From the NCBI GenBank assembly GCA_030142905.1, contig JASJOG010000116.1, forward strand, positions 496,001-560,000: a DNA stretch of 64,000 bases. The letters are read 5' to 3'. A program made the position numbers and the translations under genes. Shown here one piece after another: positions 58,401 through 64,000 of this stretch. The first letter of the stretch is position 1, and the number at the start of each line of letters is the position of its first letter. The notes beneath the pieces are model-generated. The model worked only from the letters and a program-made list of their open reading frames with translations, was not told the origin of the DNA and did no database searches. Source of the DNA: Heliopora coerulea. Taxonomy: Eukaryota > Cnidaria > Anthozoa > Scleralcyonacea > Helioporidae.

Positions 58401-61400
58401 TCTAAACGCACTGGGTTATCTTGCAGTCTCTCTACGATAGTTTGGTAGTATTGCGAAAGTGCGTCACGTAAGTTCCTTTCGCGTAATCCACGAGGATTGA
58501 GCGAGCTGAGAAGTTTATCAAAGTCTTCTTTCTTGTCCAAGTACGACCATTGTACAATGTTTCTCGTCCTTAGTTTCTCGAAATTCTGTTCTTTTTTTTC
58601 GTCAAATCCTCCTCTCGTTAACGGAGAGTTATCTGTTAAACTCTCCAATGGAATATTGTACAATTTGAGAATTCGACAAAGTTCTTTTTCCACCTGGATT
58701 TGTTCCTTGGTCAATGAACAGATGCTTGGTGTTTTGTTCGAATCGTCTTCGGGATCCAACGACGGTGCGACGTCTCCCGACATGGTGGAGGAGTTTTCGT
58801 CGAAGGGCTCCAACAGTGAGCCATCTCCACTATCGTCGTCACTGATCTAAAGAGAATTGTGAAGGAAGGTCTTACAGCACGGTTACTGATATCAGGAATG
58901 GTAAACGATAGAAATGGAATACAAATTTAATATTGCTTATAGAATTAATGGAAGAGGAAGGACTGGAAAAAAAGACTATAAGAAAACAGGAGAGCGGAGA
59001 GAGAAGAGACAGGCAAAAGAGCAAGCAAAGGACGGGGGGAGACAAGTAACAAAGCAGAAATTGAAGAAAGAAAAAATGAAGGAAAGAAAGATGAGGGGAG
59101 GAGTGGAAGAGGTAAGGAAAGTGGAGGACAAGTGAAATGGAAGGAAATTGGGTTATGACGGGGAGAATGAGGAATGAAATGGCGGAAAGGTATTTAAGGG
59201 GAAAAGAGGGATGGAGAGGGTTACATAAGGATGGTAGTAAGAGAGGGGGCAGGCTAAAAGAAGGGGGAAGTGCAATGGTATATTTTCTTGAATTCATGAG
59301 GAGAACTGATGTAGTCAAAACTTTCGATTACTCCATTACCGTTATTTGGTTTGAGGATGGCAAAATTAGTATTCCAAGAATATGGATTTGCTTACGATCT
59401 ACGACAAACTGGTCCGACGTTCTCGTGCAGGATAAGGATGACAACATTGAAGTCAGTTAACCCATTTTGATTAAGGGGGTGTCGGCGAATTTTTTTTTTT
59501 TCGCAAACACCCCAAACACACTCCCATAAACTTGGCCGCTGATTGAAGTTATAAAAAAAAGTCAGACAATAACAGTGCGTGAGGAAGCTATCACTTACCT
59601 CGTTTTCATTGTCTTTTGCCTGCAATAATTTATAAAGCTCTGAATCATCATCCTCAATAAAAAGACCACTCATCGAGTTAAACAACCAATAACGACGAAA
59701 GATTCTATCAGTGCCAATCGGTTGAACACCTGACATTCCTTGACTCTTCCTCAATTCTTTCACAAAAGCTTTTTCTTTTTCCCTCATCCTTTCTTTCCTT
59801 TCTTCTCTATCAAGCTGCTCCTTACTTCCATCCTCAGTCATAGGTTCTTCCATGGAGTCTCGCACACAACTAAAAGAAACATTTATATACATTTATAAAA
59901 TTCATTAAATATTGATCAGGAAAAGACAAAAGAAAATCATAAGCGTGACGGATCTATATATGTGCCTTTACATATGAAGAAGAAGTTCAATTTTTTCGGC
60001 TTACGAAAGATAAATTTCCAAACTTTCTTCGCGAATTAGCGTATTAAGAGGTGAATTTCATAAGACATTTAAAAAACTCGTAGTTCGTGCTTTATCGGGT
60101 CTAAAACACTCGGTTATCGCCTCGTGTTTTAAATCCTGATAACGCATCTAGCCGATATATTTTATTGGACAATCAGCTTAAATTGCGACAAGCGGCTTGT
60201 CCTTGTTTGATCTAACTTTCTTTTAAACAATTTTACCATTTTGTTTCTTATTAATTCTTATGCTAAGTTACATATTGTCGGTGTAGACGCCTTAAAAAAC
60301 TGCCTTGAAATATACATCATATGTACATAAACTTACACTTACACATACACATATACTTATACATATAAAATGATCATGTCTTTCTACATGAGGTTGAACT
60401 TAAAATCACAAAATAAAGTAAACGTTATTAATCTAACTCATTACACGTTTCGGGGTCCAGCCCTTTCTTCAGGTACGTCCATATATACATATAAACACAC
60501 CTGCACCTATAAATATTCATATTACGGCAATTACTTCCGCCTACTTTCGACTGCATTTTTAAACGCTTCCGTGTAACAAATGATGGTCGAGACCAGTTCT
60601 TGATTAAACATGATAGGACTAATTTCTCAAAGTACATAAACAAAGGAAGACATCACTTACCTGTCTTCTTCAGTAGCCTCATTTTTTGGACCACCTTGGC
60701 TCTCGTTTTTACTCTCTGCCAATTTCTTTTCCTTTTGTTCTCGTTCTCTCGCTTTCTCTGCTTGCCGTTTTCTATATCTCGCTGCTGCCTCTTCCTTGTC
60801 CTTCCGCTGGTCTGCCCACTGTTCTTCCTGCCACTCTCGTTTTGCTTTCCTCAACCTAACATGAAGCAACCAGACAAACCATGCACGCTTTTAGGGAGAT
60901 TTAACCCCTGAACATTCACCTCATTAACATGCCACATTGAACGTCAAGGTAGGAAAGAAATTCAAATAACAAAAATTATATCTCGTCAGTAAACGGGGTG
61001 TCACAAACTAATAACATGGGATGAAGGATACTTGTGATGAAATAACCTCTCAAACCTCGGGAGGGTTTGTCAAAGTCCTCTCGCGGCTTCCCCAGACCCT
61101 TCCTCCGCTTTCGGAACACTTAATCACCAATATATTTCATGACATGGTACGACTTATTACAATCCAGATATATAGTATGACCATATTTGGTAAATATTCT
61201 ATTAAACATTGTTTGATTTTCTCATACAGTGGCTTAATGCGGAATAACATTGACTTTGTCCGTTGACGAAGGAAATGATTGTTGATAGCAAGGATGCGCA
61301 AGTTTTAACAGGAATGCAAGTCATACCGATCAAATCCATCGTCAATGATATCTCTTGTCGTGGCATAAGTCAGCAGTTGACTGCATAACGTACACAATAG

Positions 61401-63152
61401 CTTCAACTTGTCACTAGGATCAAGGTCGTAAATATTACCAGTTACAAGTGCTCTCATGATGCCATGTTCTCGGTGCCTAAACGCCACACCAGCATCGTCA
61501 GCAAATGTAAAACCACCCCGTTTTTGCCATCTGTACGCGTCGCCATCTGTACCTGAAACTAAACCAGTAAATATCGCGTAAAACTCAAATATGAACAATT
61601 CCTACTTCACAAAACTAGTCACGCGAGTGTTCACCGCAGGGTTCTATTGGGAATTTTAGCGACAATAGGGCGCTCAATCGAGGAATGCCCATGTAAGGTT
61701 GTGGTAAAAACATGTAGTAACCAGAGGGTTCTGTAAACGAAATTGAATTACGACACCCAAAGCACACTTACCACAGAACAGTTACTACAACGCTGAATTA
61801 CACAGTTTAGCGGAGATGTACTCTAGTTAGATACTAGCCAAAGACGTCTATGATAACTATATTTATGGTGAAGTTACCTTTGAGTTCAGTGAAAATTACA
61901 GATAGAAAGATACAGGTCACTGACTGAAATAACTATGCTTACCGTACAGCTACAACCGAGTGTTGTTAGAATGGACCCCTTGCGGGAGTTAGCATGAGAG
62001 TTCTTTAATAACTGTATTTTTGACACAGTTACCGCAGAATCACGTAGGAAATAATTGTATATATGACAGCTGAAGAGAACCTAATGGTTTGATTCCATTT
62101 TCCATAGGAGTCTAAAGTAAACTTTAAGCATACAACTCACCTAATCTTGCACCAGATGATAACAAATGCAAACGTAATATTTCTGAACACGTAAACGGGT
62201 CAAGTGTTAATTCGTGGAGATTCTTTCCTTGATAAAGCTGGGTCCATGCAGCAGCCATTGAAGCGGAGGCGGACACAGCTTTTTGAAGTCGTGTGGAATC
62301 AGAATCTTCTTCTTCACTTTTTTCCTTTTCCTTTCCACTCTCAGCAGGATCGTGAGCTTGGACATCAGAATCATCCAGTCCTTCTTCCTCCTCCTCCTCT
62401 GCGTGGGTTTTCAAAATACACTGCAGAAGGAACTTTACCATGTCGTAGAAGACTCCTTCGGCGTCGTGCTCTGTCAAAGCTTCCTCCACCATGTCTAAAA
62501 AGAAAACATACAGACACACGTTGACATCATTAAATCCTGGACATGATTAAAAACGGTTAAGGCGACTTACATAAGTGGATTGAACACAACTGGTGATGGA
62601 CGACTTTGATGAAATAGCGATCACGTCGGTGAACCGTAAAGCCTGATTTGCGATTGTCGCAGCTCGCTTTTCGGCTAGTTCAAGTAAAGAGTTTAAAAAA
62701 CAGAACATGAAAACATTCGATGGTTTATTTGAATCTCTGGGATTGATTACCAACGTTGTACAAACAAAACCTGATCTTTTGATCGATAAAAAATAAATTG
62801 CATTTTGGACAGTTTAAACTGATCTTCCAAGAACACGTAAATTTTATTTCAACTTGAGGACCCTTAAAATGCTTGTCGTGTACTTTTCTCACTACTTTGT
62901 ACTTGGGATCTTACTGTTCGAAAAACGGAAAACGAAAAACGCATCTTTGAAAGTCCAGTACATGGTAAAATGACAGGAGATATCCTAGCTTGACCAAAAC
63001 AAGATTGTGTTACCTAAGGACACTCCATCAGGGAAGTCTTGCTTTATATCAAAGAACTCTCCAAAGATATGAACAAATTCTAGAACCATCACAATATTTC
63101 CAAACATTTCTCCAGAAAGCTTGCACAAAACTGGAACTGGTGTCGGTAAATC
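52494..63152 (-). CDS. BAZ1A: BAZ1A/ACF1 chromatin-remodelling subunit (C-terminal 1,270 aa)
   Basis: ACF1 is the large partner of the ISWI (SMARCA5) ATPase in the ACF/CHRAC nucleosome-spacing complexes. Twelve exons chain in phase: 63014-63152, 62141-62494, 61327-61552, 60661-60855, 59599-59869, 57851-58846, 56836-57022, 56336-56610, 55537-55759, 54542-54829, 53351-53745, 52494-52757. Domains in order: DDT (LPTPVPVLCKLSGEMFGNIV), WHIM1 (YRWQKRGGFTFADDAG and LDPSDKLKLLCTLCSQLL), charged coil (EAAARYRKRQAEKARE), WHIM2 (GTDRIFRRYWLFNSMSGLFI), PHD1 (CRICRRKGDAEHMLLCDGCD, interrupted by an intron before VPEGDWFCSSC), acidic stretch, PHD2 (CACCDGSGELLCCETCPLAY), and a bromodomain (WPFLYPV, VPGYKSIIKSPMDLKTI, FNCAEFNNP). 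Human BAZ1A has one PHD and fly ACF1 has two; this one has two. The N-terminal WAC part lies beyond the right edge. Confidence 0.94.
54204..54300 (-). mobile_element. TTAA-flanked MITE, copy C (BAZ1A intron)
   Basis: The 97 bp element runs from TTAACTCTTTCC to GGGAAAGAGTTAA. The core is inverted relative to copies A and B ('aaaatcgtctggtgttagcc'). Confidence 0.65.
57414..57436. promoter_or_regulatory. E-box/CRE/YY1 composite inside a BAZ1A intron
   Basis: CACGTGACGTCATGG overlaps a perfect E-box (CACGTG) with a palindromic CRE (TGACGTCA), and is followed by a YY1-like 'atggcggccatg'. A second CACGTG lies at about 57391 and a third at about 57478. This is an unusual density for an intron. Confidence 0.4.
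58935..59270 (+). repeat. Polypurine-rich degenerate tract in BAZ1A intron
   Basis: About 330 bp is dominated by A and G ('gaagaaagaaaaaatgaagg'-type sequence), which creates a long open frame on the minus strand by composition alone. Confidence 0.6.
60320..60545. repeat. CA/TA-rich repeat and 'cgaaacgt' element
   Basis: There are two short 'acatacacatata' tracts (60330-60370 and 60480-60505). Between them the minus strand reads 'cctgaagaaagggctggacc' then 'ccgaaacgtgtaatgag', a form often seen at the edges of dispersed invertebrate repeats. No boundary could be fixed. Confidence 0.35.
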
Positions 63153-63293
63153 CTATATAACAAAAAATGAATTCCCTTTCTAATACAAAATGCCTTACAA
63201 GATTCCTGGCAGGGTGTTTAAGTTGTGTACAATACGGGCCCAGAACTAGCATTGAGCCAAGGTAGGCGGAAGTAGTGTGTGATTTCTGGGGCA

Positions 63294-63523
63294 GGCTGTT
63301 CAAAGCTTGATTAACGCTAATCCAAGATTACCAGTAAATCCATTGTGTTGGTTCTTTTACTTTGGTTGAACTGTCTGCTTCAGATTTCACAGATCAAAAC
63401 CTTTTTGTATACACCCGAAATCTGTTCAAGAAAATTCCATTTTTTTCTCAGCCGTATTATCGGAATGTTGACCCCGGTGTTTTTGTTAATCCTGGATTAA
63501 GCTAATCGTTTTTTGAACAACTA
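63294..63523. mobile_element. MITE with 33 bp inverted ends upstream of the DDT exon
   Basis: The left end 'gttcaaagcttgattaacg' continuing 'ctaatccaagatta' mirrors the right end 'ttaatcctggattaagc' continuing 'taatcgttttttgaac'. The span is about 230 bp, it has no coding capacity, and the superfamily is unassigned. Confidence 0.65.
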
Positions 63524-64000
63524 GACCTACAGCTCGTGCCTGAGGGGCTTAGCCCGCGGGCAGGCTGCAGAAAGTCACGGCCCAACTATAGGTTTTCTTA
63601 CTGACATGCTCTTTTTTTTTCCCCCGAAATTTTCGCCTCAGGTTTACCACTGGGTGCCTATTTTTACACTTCAGAAAAACAACTTCAGTTTTCTGCAGCA
63701 GTCAGACATTGTTATCATTCATTATTTATAATTTATAATTTGAATGCTTGACAAGACGTACTTTTAAGATCTCAGGCAGGTGATTGCGCGTTCTATCACT
63801 GGCAAGCGACAAGCTGAACAATTTTTTGTTTCTTATAAATTTCCAAAACTCTGATTTGCCTCTGGTGGTCAAGGATTACCAAGTAGTTCGGAAATTAGAT
63901 TCATATATTGTATTACTTCCCTGTAAAGTGCCACTAATCTAGTTCTTCGATAAGATACAGCATTGTCCAATAAAGAAAGAAATCAAGACCGTATGAAAAG
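63524..64000. other. Unresolved sequence 5' of the visible BAZ1A exons
   Basis: This should be BAZ1A intron. A minus-strand open stretch at about 63770-63860 lacks a convincing family match and a good donor, so it was not added to the gene. Confidence 0.35.

Noticed and set aside
58872..59318. 148-codon minus-strand frame
   Set aside because: Ser/Leu/Phe/Pro repeats produced by a polypurine tract in a BAZ1A intron.
60440..60480. Possible hammerhead ribozyme (CTGAAGA ... CGAAAC on the minus strand)
   Set aside because: The conserved strands are similar, but stem II does not pair directly next to the core and stem III was not found.
62547..62753. 68-codon minus-strand frame between BAZ1A exons
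   Set aside because: The DDT exon splices in phase to 62494 and the family sequence is continuous without it.

Overview
This is a window of a metazoan nuclear genome. It is AT-rich and intron-rich, its introns have GT-AG ends, and it encodes animal-specific families (DMRT, kizuna, FAM167, BAZ1A/ACF1, G6PC, carbohydrate sulfotransferase). The proteins resemble vertebrate orthologues closely enough that exons can be chained by eye. The ACF1 protein has two PHD fingers, and there are tRNA-derived SINEs, a Tigger-like remnant and many small inverted-repeat elements. An anthozoan cnidarian such as a stony coral would fit, but that is an inference; no species is claimed.

Layout: the 5' part of ERCC2/XPD (minus, 484-2295, running off the left edge) faces a single-exon FAM167 gene (plus, 3106-3453). 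GNPAT (minus, 4952-11709) and RCE1 (plus, 11880-15775) are so tightly divergent that the missing GNPAT 5' exon probably lies inside or next to RCE1 exon 1. KIZ (minus, 16227-22719) is tail-to-tail with RCE1 and may share a bidirectional promoter with an unrecognised short plus-strand gene (23125-23588). A two-exon DMRT gene (minus, 24877-26674) follows. Then come a 4.3 kb non-coding gap, the six-exon splicing factor AAR2 spread over 8.6 kb (minus, 30980-39576), an intronless F-box/LRR gene (minus, 41576-43048), an intronless Golgi sulfotransferase (minus, 45260-46615), G6PC (minus, 47753-51383), and the C-terminal 1,270 residues of BAZ1A/ACF1 (minus, 52494-63152, running off the right edge).

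For GNPAT (as far as it is visible), RCE1, KIZ, DMRT, AAR2, G6PC and the visible part of BAZ1A, I chained exons by hand so that every splice phase matches and the summed length is a multiple of three. Exon coordinates are in each entry. The genes are mostly unrelated housekeeping genes (ether-lipid synthesis, CAAX processing, centrosome, splicing, glucose release, chromatin remodelling, DNA repair) and show no shared pathway.

The accessory content is mainly mobile: two fold-back copies of a tRNA-derived SINE, each bounded by an exact target-site duplication (11 and 14 bp); a roughly 100 bp TTAA-flanked MITE family with five members; a second tRNA-SINE; a LINE 3' fragment; a Tigger/pogo deletion derivative; a 155 bp near-perfect palindrome; and a 570 bp pure polypurine satellite. 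Unusual gene-level points are a C-terminal CxxC..CxxC zinc-ribbon-like tail on the DMRT protein, a peroxisomal SKL end on GNPAT, and loss of the dilysine tail on G6PC.
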